Translations under genes and position numbers: made by a program
Assembly: GCF_904849725.1 (NCBI RefSeq)
Contig: NC_058521.1
Location: forward strand, 340,054,638-340,118,637
From: Hordeum vulgare subsp. vulgare
Taxonomy: Eukaryota > Streptophyta > Magnoliopsida > Poales > Poaceae
Direction: 5' to 3'
DNA: 64,000 bases
Shown: positions 34,160 through 46,300 of the stretch, piece by piece
Layout of the letters: each line of letters opens with the position of its first letter
Position numbering within the stretch: the first letter of the stretch is position 1
Notes under the pieces: generated by a model
Database searches by the model: none
What the model was told of the DNA's origin: nothing
What the model saw: the letters and a program-made list of their open reading frames with translations, nothing else

Positions 34160-35250
34160 TGTGAATACCCGGTCTAAATACAAATGATACACTCGCTTGA
34201 TTAACACCGCCAAGTCTACCTCAGTGTACAATTTTCAAAGCAGCAATGATGACATCAACCGAAAGATAAATTGTGTACAAGACAAATTGTATATTTCGAG
34301 TCGGAGGTATGATTCATATGCAAGGTTTGGTTCTACTATGAGTACGATTTGAAACGTGCCATACCCCAAAAGCAAGCCAAAATATGATCTGAAAACAGTA
34401 CTCATCAAGAAGGATACTTGTGGATGCACTAAAGACTGGGGTCTCTAGTGCCCCAGACTTGTACACGGGGCAAAGAGCCCCTGACGGTAGGGAAAGGAGG
34501 AATACCGGCAACACTCACCCCAAGATATCCAAGGCCCCAGCAAGCCTGTCTTGCTGGGAAGACACCCAAGGCCACGTCCGTCCAACGGACGTGATGACCA
34601 CACCTACCACGAGGCCTCGGCGAGCCCCCCCCCCCCTCGCCGGGAAGACAGCCGAAGCCCCCGGCAATATTCCTTTCCGGGACAAACCAACAAGGCCCCG
34701 GAAAGCCCCTTTTGCCAGGATGACGTGGCAGGGCACCAGAGGGTGACCGCCCTTGTCACAGTACCACCGCCCCCCGTGTTCCAGCGCATTCCGCATGCGC
34801 CAGCGGGGCGGCCAGGTGCCGAAACACCTGAACACATCTCTTCACCAGCACATAGCTGACATGGACAAGACATGCATTTAATGCACCCGACAATTGTAGA
34901 TAGATAAGTGCTGCTATAGCTTCACTGTAACATCTCGTGAACCTACCATCGAGCACTGTACGTGACCCCTTTGCCTATAAAAGGAGGCCCTTATCTCATT
35001 CCCAAGGGGAGCCTTTTTAGAGATTGGCCAAGAAGTCAATTATCATCACTATAAATGAACAACAAAAGAATTCTTAATACGATCTGACGAGCAGGACGTA
35101 GGGTTTTACGCGTAAGCGGCCCGAACCTTGGTAAAAAAGGCTTGCCGGGTGTTGATCGTTTGGTCTGCTCTTGACGTTGTCTTTCCCTGCCGTACAATCA
35201 CAAGGGTATCACGTTGATACCCATAGGTGTTGACCTAGCATCTCCGATAT
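34160..35250 (+). repeat. LTR of a Tat-like Gypsy element (left edge approximate)
   Basis: Promoter-like TATAAAAGG at 34976-34984, a downstream leader with AGGACGTAGGGTTTTACGC, and an end at about 35250 just before a Tat-style primer site define an LTR on the + strand. The left edge is uncertain; TGTGAATACCCGG at about 34160 is a candidate start. It contains GCCCCGG and CAAGG repeats and a run of 13 C (34626-34638). Confidence 0.65.
34976..34984 (+). promoter_or_regulatory. TATA box of the Tat-like LTR
   Basis: TATAAAAGG in a CCTTTGCCTATAAAAGGAGG context, about 270 bases before the LTR end, the usual place for a core promoter in such LTRs. Confidence 0.7.
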
Positions 35251-36584
35251 CTTTGTCGCGCCACGTAGGGGGCGGGGAGAGACGCGTGAATCGGAGCACG
35301 CTCAACGCCGGCTTCTTCGAAGTTTGGGCGCTATGCCGCGCTCCTGTGGAAACGGACTGCTGCGGCAAGCGCCCTATTCTTCTATGGCTTCCCAAGGCCT
35401 ACTCGAGCGCGTTGTGACACGCGCGAGCGGAGCAGGGAGGCGAGGACTCCAAGAGAGGCATCGTCAGGCCGATGCGTCGCTCGAAGGGGGCAACACGCAA
35501 CTGTCGAGGGCGTGCCTGGGCGCTTCACAGAGGCCCTAGCGCATACTCCGGTGAACGCACCTCCGTGGACCGACGCATAGTCGTTGCGGGTGGACCACAC
35601 GGTACCGAAGCCCCGCCGCGAACTCCAGTGCGAAGGTTGCGCCCTTGAGAGTGTCACATCATCACCCAAAGATGCGCTCAGGGGCTCCACAAGCACGGCC
35701 TAGCAAGAGAAAAGCAAAAGGGTTACACCCTGGTTGGCTCTTCCTCCAAGCACGGTCACGGACCGTCGGCAAGAAGCCCTTGCCGGAGAAGAGACCACCA
35801 GGAGCCGTGATTCTTTCCTTGCTGGAGGCTTCCACGCCCCAGCAAAAGATTCACACGCCAGATCACGGCGCACACAGATAATTTTTTGACTTTGAGATTC
35901 AGATTTGGAATAGATAGATCCTTTGCTTTTTCCCTTCGGAACTTTCGAGTCTTTGTGTGAGGATTTTGCGCGTACTGGGACCTTCCGAAAGCTCGGTGCA
36001 CCTTGCCTTTGTTTCAAACTCGTTCAAACGCCTGAACGGCCACATAGCGCCTTCAAACAGTTGTGAACCTGATCAACGGAGCAAGCGGCTATGTAGCACC
36101 CGATTTCGTCTCAACTTGCGCTTGGCGATTTCCATGGTTGCATCGAATGCGTCAAGGAGTCTTGCCGGTAGTCGCCGGCAAGCTCCTAGTTATGCAAGGC
36201 ATGTCGCACAAATAATAGAATCGAAGAAGGGGAAAACAGGAGTTTCATTCATTTGTTCGAAAGAGTGTAGAGCATATTTCATAGATGACATGATCTACTC
36301 TTACCTAGAACTTCTGTCCTTGGCGAGGGACTACGCTCGCCGGACTGGAGCTCGGGAAGACAAAGAGCGGCCCTCCGCACAATCCAGGCTGGTTCCCCCG
36401 GGACCGACATTGCGTGGAGGAGAATGAAGCCGAAGAGATGGAGGAGCAGAAGCCCGGGCGCTGACGGGAAGATGAGGCAACTGCGGTCGGTCGGGCGCTG
36501 ATGGGAGCGAGCGACACACTTACGGCGATAGTGCGGCCGGCGGTAAGCCTGGGACTAGGCTCCCTCATGTAGATATTGACTTCG
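35251..36584 (+). other. Primer site and decayed leader/gag region of the Tat-like element
   Basis: TTGTCGCGCCACGTAGGGGG at about 35251-35270 resembles the Tat primer site TGGCGCGCCAGGTAGGGGG with changes. The following 1.3 kb has no reading frame with a recognisable domain. GC-rich blocks (35280-35870) alternate with AT-rich ones. I can support only that it is internal sequence of the LTR to its left, probably with deletions. Confidence 0.5.
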
Positions 36585-39272
36585 AGGGGACTGGCCCGCT
36601 TCCACTGTCGTCATCGTTCGTCCTTTCCTCGCTATTCTCAAGTCCTCATCGCACAAGAAGACTAGCTTCACGAAGGCTCGGGCACTTATTGGCAAAGAAA
36701 TGGATTCTGAGGAAGAATCTGAAGAATGTGATGAAGAGGAAGGTTCAGAAGTGGAGTCCGAATCTTGTGTGGCAAGCCTAGCCCTTCCTACCACATTCGT
36801 GAGCAAGTCCACCTTCGACCTCAAAGAAATTGACAACGTCAACAACACTAATTACTGTGACGACGAATTTTCTCCCACCTATTGCTTCATGACAAAAGGT
36901 TTAAAGGTACCAAACCACACTTCTTCTTTTGACTCTAGTGACTATGAACGTGATTACTATCAAAAACCCAGTTACTAAAAGCTTGCTAATATTGCCACTA
37001 AGCAAGAAACTTCTATTCAAAAGCTTCAGAAACTGCTAGATAAAAGCGATGACCTGTTGAGTGAGGAAATGAATCGGACTCAAACCCTCACTTACGATGT
37101 TCAAATCTTCAGTCTAGGTTTGATAGTCTTCAAGAATGTTATGGCACACTTGTGGCTGATCATGAGAAGCTTTCCTATAACTTACTTCAAAGAAAACAAG
37201 ATCTTGAGAAACTAAGAATGTATCATGTTGATCTTCATATTGAAACTGATTCTTTGCTTGCTCAACAGATAAGTACCGCTCAGGAAGAATTCATTCCACC
37301 ATGTTTGAAATGCATCAAACGTCAATCTACGAATTCTTTACCTGAAACTTCAAATGCTTCTATTGCTACAAATTATTCAACTGTATATGTGATAACAAAT
37401 TCCTCACTTTACGAAACCAGAAATATCACTGACGCAAATGCAGGGTTGAAGGAATTGTATATGGACGGAATATACAAAAGTCTGAAAGGGCATAAGACCC
37501 TTTTGTGATGTGCTCAAAAAGCAGATTCTAAATAGAAACCCTAGGAAATAGGGTATTGCCTTTGAGAAGGAGTTGAATGTTGACGGGTCATACTAGAAAC
37601 CTGAGCACTATCACATAATCTCATGGGTTATTGCAAAAGGACCTCCTATTGATCCATCTATTCTAATAGGATTTGCATGTGAAATGTCTTATTCCTTTGA
37701 TGAGTCATTTGACTCAAACTATAAACAGTTTAAAAATTAGGCTGGTGAAGTATTTGCCAAATATATTGGAACTAACTGCCGGAATGGACCATCCCTCAGG
37801 AAAATCTGGGTTCCCAGATGCATCTTGGAAAGTCTTCTGTTGAATGTCCTTATGACACCCCTAGTGAAGAAAAGGAACCCCATATCAAATTCCTCAAGTG
37901 GATAAAAGTCTTCACAAGGATTAAATTCCTCATATGGTCAAAAATATGCCCGTACTTGCAATTATGCTTCTGATATGCAGCGAACCTACAAGGGACATGA
38001 ATATGTGCATTACTCCTCAAATCACTGTGTTCATAATTCCTAAAAGAATTTCTCTGCCAATCCATAACCCCCCTCTTGTGAAGTGAGGTGAATTAGCCTC
38101 AATGCCTCAATTCTCATATGGTGCTCGCAGGATGATAAACTCTTTGCCACCCCTTCAGATGTGGGTAGTGAAGAAATTGTACTAATCTCTTCTGGGGGTC
38201 AGGTCTCGAGATGAAAGTCATCATGTGAAGAATGTGTTGGATAGCTGAGGAAATTGCTTGATAGGAGGCAAGCTAATCCTGATGAAATGACCTATCATTT
38301 CACTCGTCCCTATTATTTCTAAAACATACTTTATGTGATGAAATTCAAGTCTGATGAATTTGATGTAATATTCTTCACTCTAAAGCATATGAGATGGTAA
38401 GAAACACTAATTCATATGCAGGATGACTAACCCAAAACCAAAGAGTGGGTTCTTAACAGTCGTTGTACAAATCACATGACTGGTGAAAAACGCCTATTGA
38501 TGAATATCCCACTAACTCCGTCACAACTGAAGCATATCACCTACACTTACAAAGGTAAAAGCAAGGTATTGGGACTTGGTAAGGTGGCTATTTCTAAGGA
38601 CCAACACATGGACAAGGGCATGCTTCTGGAATCCCTTGGGTTTAGCCTCATGTTAGTCTCAATGCTTTGTGATCTTGTTATGATTGTCATCTTTGGAAAA
38701 TATCGATGCGTAGTCATCATAGAATCTGAAAAATCCAATGTCTTCGAAGGCTTTAGGAGAGGACACTTGTACATTGTTGATTTCTCTAAAGGTCCTCAGC
38801 TAGCCACGTGTCTTCTTGCAAAAGCCTCAGAGGGATGACTATGCCATCGACGACTTGGTCATGCACGTGTGAGGAATTTGCACACGCTTGCGAAAAGAAG
38901 CATGTCATTGGCATTGAAAGTGTCAAATTCCTCAAGGATCATCACTTTGGGGCTTGTGAGTCTAGAAACATGACCAGATCAAAGCACCCCTGGAAGACTA
39001 TCATGACTACTACTCATCCTTTTGAATTGCATCACATGGATCTCTTTGGACGTACTTATTATGCTAATCAAACCAATGCAGCCTCCCTATATGGTTGTCT
39101 CATAGTTGACGACTATTCTAGTTATACTTGGGTGCATATCATTCTTTACAAAACTGAAGTGCATTAAGTATTCAAACAAGTTTCCTCGAGGACCTTGACG
39201 AACTTAGGCGTCAAGATCAAACACATCGGGAGTGATAATGGGACATAATTCAAGAATACTGGTCTAGATGAC
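36585..39272 (+). pseudogene. Relic of a second SIRE-like Copia: gag, protease and partial integrase
   Basis: The gag C-terminal part begins about 36650 with ARALIGKEMDSEEESEE and continues through coiled-coil pieces (LLDKSDDLL near 37036; HEKLSYNLLQRKQDLEKLR near 37158) and a LKELYMDGIYKSLKGH motif (about 37450). The protease region at about 38440-38490 has CTNHMTG, but the catalytic Asp-Ser-Gly reads Asn-Ser-Arg. GAG-pre-integrase (CHRRLGHARVRNLH, about 38840) and integrase (LHHMDLFGR, IVDDYSSYTW, GSDNGT) follow in several frames. It is cut at 39272 in the integrase by a Gypsy LTR. RT and RNase H are absent. It differs in sequence from the intact Copia at 8729. Confidence 0.8.
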
Positions 39273-40310
39273 TGATACGTCTCAAACGTATCTATAATTT
39301 TTGATGTTTTCACGCTCTTATCTTGTCTTCTTTGGTTGTTTTATGTACCTTTTATATCTTTTTTGGGACTAACTTATTGATTCAGTGCCAAGTGCCAGCT
39401 CCTGTTTTTTCCGTGTTTTCGACTCTTTTCAGATCCGATTTTGGAACGGAGTCCAAACGGAATAAAAACCCCGTATTGATTTTTTTCCCGAACGAAAGAA
39501 GACCAGGGGGCCTTTGGGCCAAGCCAGGTGGGCTCCAGGGAGCCCACAAGCTCCCACCACGCCACCAGGGGGGAGGCGGCGGTGGGCAAGCTTGTGGCCA
39601 CCCTGGCCGCCCCCTGACCTAGGTCTTTGGCCTATAAATTCCCAAATATTCAGCAAAATATCAGGGGAGCCTCGAAAATACTTTTCCGCCGCTGCAAGCT
39701 TCCGTTTCAGCAAGAACTCATCTGGAGACCCTTCCCGGCACCCTACCGGAGGGGACTTTGGAGTTGGAGCGCTTCTTCATCATCATCATCGCCCCTCCAA
39801 TGACTCGTGAGTAGTTGACTTCAGACCTACGGGTCCGTAGTTAGTAGCTAGATGGCTTCTCTCTCTTGGATCTTCAATACAAAGTTCTCCATGATCTTCA
39901 TGGAGATCTATCCGATGTAATCTTCTTTGGCGGTGTGTTTGTCGAGATCTGATAAATTGTGGATTTGTGATCAGATTATCTATGATATATATTTGAGTCT
40001 TTGTTGATTTCTTATATGCATGATTTTATATCCTTGTAAGTCTCTCCGAGTCTTGGGTTTTGTTTGGCCAACTAGATCTATGATTCTTGCAATGGGAGAA
40101 GTGCTTGGTTTTGGGTTCTACCATGTGGTGACCTTTCCCAGTGACAGTAGGGGCAGCAAGGCACACATCAAGTAGTTGCCATCAAGGGTAAAAAGATGAG
40201 GTTTTTATCATTGGTTTGAGATTATCCCTCTACATCATGTCATCTTGTTTAAAGCGTTTCCCTGTTCTTATGGACTTAATACACCCACTTCAGCAGCAGC
40301 AGCCGCAGCC
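39273..40310 (+). repeat. Truncated Gypsy LTR, + orientation
   Basis: Begins TGATACGTCTCAAACGTATC and matches, in inverted orientation, the LTR ending at 62499 (shared ACTTATTGATTCAGTGCCAAGTG-type stretch, TATAAATTC leader, CATGATCTTCATGGAGATC). The right third is missing; similarity stops near 40310. A TATA-like CCTATAAATTCC lies at about 39630. ATGAC precedes it as a possible target duplication. Confidence 0.8.
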
Positions 40311-41035
40311 CCTTAGTCGGTGTCTTGTTTTTTATTGTCTGAAATTATCTTGTCAGTCCAACAGTTCCACCCACTGGGGGTGTAATGAACCTTGGCCGTG
40401 GGCAAATGCAATTTTAATGTATGGATTCAACATTATATTCGTATTGCCACGCGTGTAGTTTTATATCTTTATCATTTGATTCCTGCTTGACTTCTTTTTC
40501 TCCAATCCCTGTATCCCCAAGTTTCCACCCGCCAGCCCGACAGCGGGGAGCCGATGTGTGACTGGGTCGAGGTTTCTGGCCTTGAGAATACAAGGCTTAG
40601 ATTTTTTCGAACCAATCAAGACTTAAAGATTCAGACATAAACCAGCAGAGGCCGGCTAAAATGAGATCGTAACATAGATCAAGCCAACCCGAGCCGGCCA
40701 CCTTTTTGTAGTCAAACTTTACCATGCATCCGGCCTTACCTGGCGTCGCCTCGCTAGCCGGACAGTCGGGAGCCGGTCCGTAGCTATTACGAGGTGACCA
40801 GGGATCGGTCCGGCATACACTATGTGTTTTTATACAACATAAGGAAGGCGTCCCGGTAGCTAGCGAGCCCCAGAGCTTATTAGAGCCAGCAAGAGGCTTC
40901 GCAGAGTGAGCACTCTAGATATGAATTTTAAAAAGAAGCATAAGGAATGCTCTTTTTGTTGTATTCATTTGGAGATCCCTGAAGAGGAAGAAAGATACAT
41001 TTGTGCATGCTCTTTCCATGTTTGATACTTGCCTT
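40311..41035 (-). other. 3' non-coding part of the - strand Tat-like element, with unassigned left end
   Basis: About 40500-41035 lies downstream (on the - strand) of the integrase and is GC-rich with repeated GCCGGC/GCCGG words like the rest of that element, so it is probably its 3' internal region. Positions 40311-40500 match nothing I know. No 3' LTR of this element is visible. Confidence 0.5.
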
Positions 41036-43378
41036 CTAGCAGTAGAACGGGTGAAGCAACGCCGCGTTCCATGGATGTTCCGTCTCCTGGCCGGAGTCGT
41101 CCCTCTTGTGCTTCCTTGGCTTCTGGGCATCAATCAAGTAGTATGCGTTGTTGTGCAATGCCCTACTGATGATGAAGGGTCCCTCCCATGGGGATGAGAG
41201 CTTGTGCTGGCCGGCGGTGCACTGGATTTTTTCGAGCACCAAGTCCCCCTCTCTGAAAGAGAGAGCCTTGATCTTCTTGCTGTGGTAGTATCTGAACTTC
41301 TGTTGATAGATGGCCGTCCGGCTCAAGGCCAAGTCCCTTGCTTCCTCGAGGAGATCCACACCATCTTCTCTTGCCTCCTTCGCCTCCGTTTCCGTGTACA
41401 GGGTGACCCGAGGCGAGTCGAATTCGATATCCGTAGGGATAATGGCCTCGGACCCGTATACAAGGAAGAACGGAGTGAAGCCGGTCGACCGTTCGGGAGT
41501 GGTGCGGAGGCTCCATAGTACAGCCGGCAGTTCTTCGATCCAGCAGCCGGCTAACCTGACAAGTGGTGCCACCAGTCTTGGCTTGATGCCGGCCAGGATC
41601 AGGCCATTGGCCCTCTCTGCCTGGCCGTTGGACTGGGGATGTCCCACTGACGCCAAGTCGAGCCGGATGCCTACCTTGGAGTAGTAGAGCGCCATAGCGC
41701 CTTTGGCGAAGTTAGTGTCGTTGTCGGTAATGATGCTGTGGGGGACGCCATATCGAATAGAGATGTCCGTGATGAACTTGACAGCCGTGGGGCCATCAAG
41801 CTTCTTGATAGGTCTGGCCTAGATCCACTTGGTGAATTTGTCGACGGCTACCAAGAGGTGGGTCATGCCAGCACGAGCCGTCTTGAAAGGCCCCACCATG
41901 TCCAGGCCCCAGAGAGGGAAAGGCCATGACAGGGGGATGGTTTTGAGGGCCGAAGGCGGCATGCGGCTTTGTGTGCTGAAGAATTGGCAGCCCTTGCATT
42001 TGTCGACCAGATCCATGACCTCCTCGAGGGTCGTGGGCCAGTAGAATCCGTGGCGGAACGCCTTGGCCACCAGGGTTCTAAAGGCGGCATGATGCCCGCA
42101 CTCCCCCTGGTGAATGTATCTGAGGATCTCCTGTCCCTTTTCTGATTCGACGCAGCGCTGGAACACGCGAGTCACGCTACGCCGAACCAGCTCGCGATTG
42201 ATGATAGCGTAGGCTGCAGATCTGTGTTGGATCTGCCTCGCATCCGCCTCGTCTTGAGGAAGCTCACCGCGAAGGAGGAAGGCCGGGACGGGTTGAGCCC
42301 ATGACAGAGCCGACACAAGGGCTGGCTCCATCTCGACCTGACTATTTGGGGCTTCTGCAGCCCCCGCGCTTGATGAAGAAGTAGTCGTGGGCTCGATATG
42401 AGGTGTCTTTGATGTCGTCGTGGCAGCTGGCTCGCCGTCTACCTCCATGACGTCCACCCACTGGGTGTCGAGACGATAGGATTCGAGGCAGGGCGGAGCC
42501 GGAGTTGTTGTTGTAGCCGGTGCCACAATTGGAGTCGACATAGCCAGCGTAGCCGGCACAAGAGTTGTAGCCGGCGTAGCTAGTGGTGCCGACGGCGCTT
42601 GCACCGAAGATTCAACCGGTGCCACAATTGGAGTCGGCATAGCCAACGTAGCCGACACAGGAGGTGTAGCCGGCGTAGCTGGTGGAGCCGACGGCACTTG
42701 CACCGAAGATTCTGCCGGTGCCGCAATTGGAGTCGGCATAGCCAACGTAGCCGGCACACGAGCTGTAGCCGGCGTAGCTGGTGGAGCCGACGACGCTTGC
42801 ACCGAAGAATCAGCCGGCACGAAGATCGATGCCGACTCTGGAGACGGCCTGATAGACGGCTTGTGGAGCTGCTCGAGGGAGACGTCGGTTGGGATACCCT
42901 GTCTCATGGAGCCAATCTTGGCTAGTGTATCAGTCGCCTCGTTGTCTGCTCTCGGAACATGGTGGAAGTCGCAGCCTCGAAGGGGCCGCTGAGCTGCTGA
43001 ATGAGGAAGCGGTAGCTTGCCATGTTGGTGTCCCTGGCGTCCCATTCGCCATAAACTTGCTGCACCACCAAGTCTGAGTAGCCGAACATATGAGCTGCCG
43101 GATGCCAATCTCCTTGGTGAGCCGGAGGCCATGAGCCAGTGCTTCGTACTCGGCGACGTTGTTGGAGGCGGCGAAGTGGATCTAGAGAGCATACTTGAGC
43201 TCGTCTCGTTTCGGAGACGTCAAGACGAAGCCGGCTCCCAAACTAGCCCGCATCTTTCAGCCGTCAAAGTGCATCCGCCAATACGTAGAGTCTGGAGGTG
43301 GCAGCTCGAACTGGGTTTCGGCCCAGTCAACTAAGAAGTCCGCCGCAACCTGAGATTTGATGGCGGTGCGAGGCTCGT
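41036..43378 (-). pseudogene. pol: Tat-like Gypsy pol, C-terminal part: extra RNase H and integrase
   Basis: On the - strand from 43378 downwards: an RNase H of the second (archaeal-like) type found in Tat elements, with YWRMHFDG, NNVAEYEALAHGL and DFHHVPRADNE and with frameshifts; a Pro/Ala-rich linker of three 33-residue repeats (42517-42813); an integrase HHCC finger (GECGHH to CKGCQFF, near 42100-42000); and the catalytic core WGLDMVGPF, TDNDTNF and GQAERANG. The frame from 43192 to 41036 is continuous except for one TAG at 41819-41821. The left part of RNase H and the first RNase H are missing at 43379, where the Tekay-like element begins. It continues from 54128 on the other side. Confidence 0.85.
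42517..42813 (-). repeat. Three tandem 99-bp units coding a Pro/Ala-rich linker
   Basis: CCGGTGCCACAATTGGAGTC-type sequence starts at 42517, 42616 and 42715, and the array ends at 42813. Each unit is 33 codons in the pol frame of the - strand (ESSVQ, SAPPATPAT and TLAMPTPI motifs), so copy-number change keeps the frame. It lies between RNase H and integrase. Confidence 0.9.
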
Positions 43379-46300
43379 TGTCAAACCCTGTTTCTCACCA
43401 CCAATGTTTTAAGTTGCAAAAATCAGAGCTTGTTAAAACTTTTTCTTATGATGTTGTGAATGCTATGAATGTCTTGTATGCTTGTTTGCTTGATGATCCA
43501 AAACCCATGATAATTTTTTATTTTTTTAAATGAATTTCCAAAACTCTTTTCTTGGACACCAGATCACCTCTACCTTGCTTGGGTTACACTACTAGCTCAT
43601 GATGCCTGGTAGCACTGCCAACCAAAGTTGGTGATCTGAACTCAAATACTATTATTATTTACCAAAAACATTATTTAATGATTTAAAACATTATTTTTCT
43701 ATTTTAAATGCATGTCTGTTTCTAAGGCCAGGAATGATATTCCCACAAGGAAAAATGCTTGTGTGCCATAGAAAATTCTAAGTAAAATCATGGAAACTCG
43801 GAAGGACATATATTTTCCATATATAAGAATTTCAACTCTATTTTATATTATAATTATGTCAGTAAAACCCTGAAAACCATTCCTGTCTATTTTAACCTTT
43901 TTAGATATTTCTGAAGGAAATATTCTAAATAAAATATCATTAAATTACACGAGCCTCCCCAAGCCATATTTGGTGCCCACATAAAATCTCACCTTGATCC
44001 AAGGTGGGGAAGGTCACCAAATGAGCCTAAAACCCTCTTTGTCCAGAATAGAGTTGGAACAACTCTACATAGCAAAGTTTGTCCAATGGGGCTGAAACTT
44101 TGTAGGGGTGTTTGGCACCTCAAATGAGGACTCCACACCAAAAATGAGATTTGCTAGACTCTGTTTAGTCACACTCCCTTTGGAGAGGACAGATCTGGCC
44201 ACTTTGATGCATTTTCAAGTTTACAAAGCTAAACTTGTTCAATGGAGCTCAAAATTGGTGGAAACCCCTACTTTAACCCCTAGACCAAACATGTTAAGTT
44301 ACAGTTCCACTGGTAGAGTGGAAGCTCCCCAAACCACTATCGAACACCTTCTGATAGGAAGGTAAAAACCCACCTAGCCACTCTTTTACCCAATGGCAAA
44401 GCCTCAAACTTGGGATATTAGTGCCTCAGACCAACCTAAACACCCAGTCAACTGGCCCCTCCCTAGTTCAAAGCAAAAGTGACAAGAACCCCAATTTGTG
44501 CCACAGATCAGGGCTGACAGCACTAGTGAAACCTGTCCCCCTTGACCAGCCAGTGCTCTCACTAGCACACAACGGCTAGATACACTCCCAGCAACACCCA
44601 GGACATGAGGGACACGTCTAAAGTGCCCCAGAGCGGGCCAGCATGCCGTGGCATGCCAAAACTGCGCTCTGGACGCGCTACAGGGAGCAGCCGAGAAGGG
44701 GAAGACGCTCCCGGCCGGTTCCAACCTCCCCCGAAGTGTCCAAGAACTCCCCCGATAACCCCTTTGTGTGAAATAGCCGCCAGGGACCCTCCTCTCCCGC
44801 GCTAGAGATCGGGCGACGCGTGCCCGCGCGCACTTGACTTGGCCGAGCATGCACAGACGTTGTAGCTCGACCCCACGCCTTCTCCCTCTACGGCCGATAA
44901 TTAAGAGCATCCCAAACCATGTCCGGAGACCGTGGTTTCGTAGCCAGCTCCCCACTGTGCACGCACGCGTGCCGCGGTGAGTCACCGGCGCACCGAGTCG
45001 GTTCACCGTCGCGAGCCTATAAATAGGCCTCCCCGGCACCTCAGCACCCCCTGCAGCAGCCTCTGCACGACCACTAGCTCCTGCCTGGCCAACCAATCGA
45101 GCTCGTAGAGCCCCGGTGCTCGAGATCCACCGAGGCCCCTCCGCCTCGGAGCTCCGGTCGATCTCCAGCTACACGCCGGCTCCTGCGACACTCGACCCAC
45201 CAGAGCACTCCCCTCGACACCAGGAACCATTCCCCCAACTGCCCCGAGCGATTCCGTGCCCCTAGCTACCAGTTCAACCACGTACCGAAACCCCTCCGCC
45301 GTGGCCACCTCGTCGCGGGCGACTCCGAGCCTCTCCGGCGCTGTCCCGACCACCTGCAGGTAGGCGGAGGCAGGCTGAACCCATTCCTGCCCTTAGCTAG
45401 GCCCATGGACGACGGTAGCCTCACCGGAGTTCAACTCCTCCTCCCTAGCCGGAGGTAGGGGAAGAACCCGACAAGTGGGCTCCACCTGCCGGCGTCCTGG
45501 AGCTGCCCCGCGCGCAGCCACAGTCGTTGACCCAGGGGGCCGCACGTCAGATTGAAACCTGGCGCGCGCGCGCGCCTGGAAGCCTGCTGGCTGGCTGGGC
45601 TAGCCTGCTTCCCAGGCGAGGCTTTGGCCTTTTTCTTTTATTTTTAAAATAGAGACTAAGATGATTTTTGTAAAAATAACTACGCAGTGGAAAAATATAA
45701 TTCTTCCACTGATATTTTTCTAAAACTGAGTAGTATTTGATTCTGCCATTGTTGATATTTTTCAAAAACAGAATCTGTTTTATAATAATATAAAGGCATT
45801 AAAAGCAATAGTTTTCCCCTGTTTAGTAATTATTAAAAATGCTTAGCTAGTAAAAACTAAGAGAGATATGTTTCAAGGTAACAACCTGAATTTAACCAAG
45901 TTTCGCAACATTTTTAAAAGTTTTTTGTGATCTGTTTTTGTGTGAGCTATTTCTTATTTATTCTATTCTCAACGATAGAATTACCGAGTGACGAAGGATA
46001 CGGAGCGGAAGACCTCGAAGATCGCAAATATTTAGCTAACCAAGGCAAGCAGCCCTTTGACCATGACTTGAGCATATAAATTGATGCATGCTAGAATAGA
46101 AAGTACTTTTCCGTTGCATGTGATCATAGTGCCGGTTCATCATTGGTGTGATGGTATCGAAGGCTTCTTCGAAGCACTTGCATGATGGTGATGTTATACA
46201 TATGGCTCCTCGGAGCACAAGCATGATGAGCTTGACCCTACCATCTATGAGGATCATGCTACTATCATGTTGACTAGTAGAGTTAGAGAACCATTGCATT

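Noticed and set aside
42599..42925. Arg/His/Ser repeat protein on the + strand
   Set aside because: It is the antisense reading of the 99-bp repeat, whose - strand frame joins RNase H and integrase motifs.
44404..45096. 230-codon ORF on the - strand
   Set aside because: It lies in the GC-rich centre of an LTR across the core promoter, has no domain, and is an expected by-product of composition.
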